Below, one piece after another: positions 6,635 through 6,757 of a stretch of 6,757 nt of DNA. Position numbers and translations under genes: made by a program. The stretch lies in the NCBI GenBank assembly GCA_964548535.1, contig CAZJRQ010000061.1, forward strand, positions 1 through 6,757, written 5' to 3'. Source of the stretch: CAZJRQ01 sp964548535 (GTDB lineage: Bacteria > Bacillota > Clostridia > Oscillospirales > Ruminococcaceae). Positions within the stretch are counted from its first letter, which is position 1. Every line of letters starts with the position of its first letter. The notes under the pieces are model-generated. The model did no database searches. It was not told where the DNA came from and saw nothing but the letters and a program-made list of their open reading frames with translations.

Positions 6635-6757
6635 AATCAGAATTTTACACATATTATCCTACATTTTTACGGTACAAATGCACAATTCGCATAACAAAAT
6701 TTTATAAAAACAAACAGAGCCACCTAATTCTCATTGTCCTAGCGCGGACGGCGCGAT

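Overview
The window is a low-GC, AT-rich piece of a Gram-positive (Firmicutes) chromosome. The evidence is sigma-A-type promoters (TTGACA/TATAAT-like boxes with 17-base spacers), purine-rich ribosome binding sites, U-tailed intrinsic terminators and a sortase-like C-terminal anchor on a surface protein. The NPATG-type anchor and the flavour of the housekeeping proteins suggest a gut clostridium, perhaps Ruminococcaceae/Oscillospiraceae; that placement is inference. All four genes lie on the minus strand.

In the direction of transcription (right to left) the layout is as follows. First comes an edge region (6520-6757) with a structured promoter and a small GC-rich patch at the extreme right. 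Next is a class I PLP-dependent aspartate aminotransferase of the Rv3722c type (5233-6519), then a symmetrical terminator. CTP synthase pyrG follows (3393-5003) with its own extended -10 promoter and its own terminator. The last two genes encode related secreted choice-of-anchor A proteins. One (1439-3044) is complete except for a 100-N assembly gap inside a 39-bp tandem repeat. The other (1-1063) runs off the left edge inside a Thr-rich linker.

The two enzymes are linked by metabolism rather than by an operon: aspartate feeds pyrimidine synthesis and CTP synthase makes CTP from UTP and glutamine. Each gene appears to be a separate transcription unit. The surface pair is a tandem duplication. 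The two proteins share a signal peptide and an ectodomain of about 320 residues, but their wall-spanning linkers differ (Asp/Ser-rich 13-residue repeats versus Thr/Glu/Pro-rich).

I found no mobile element, CRISPR array, tRNA or rRNA, and no convincing new multi-gene system. The most interesting signals are the paralogous surface proteins with a probably length-variable repeat that the assembly could not resolve, and the palindrome plus direct-repeat structure over the aminotransferase promoter.
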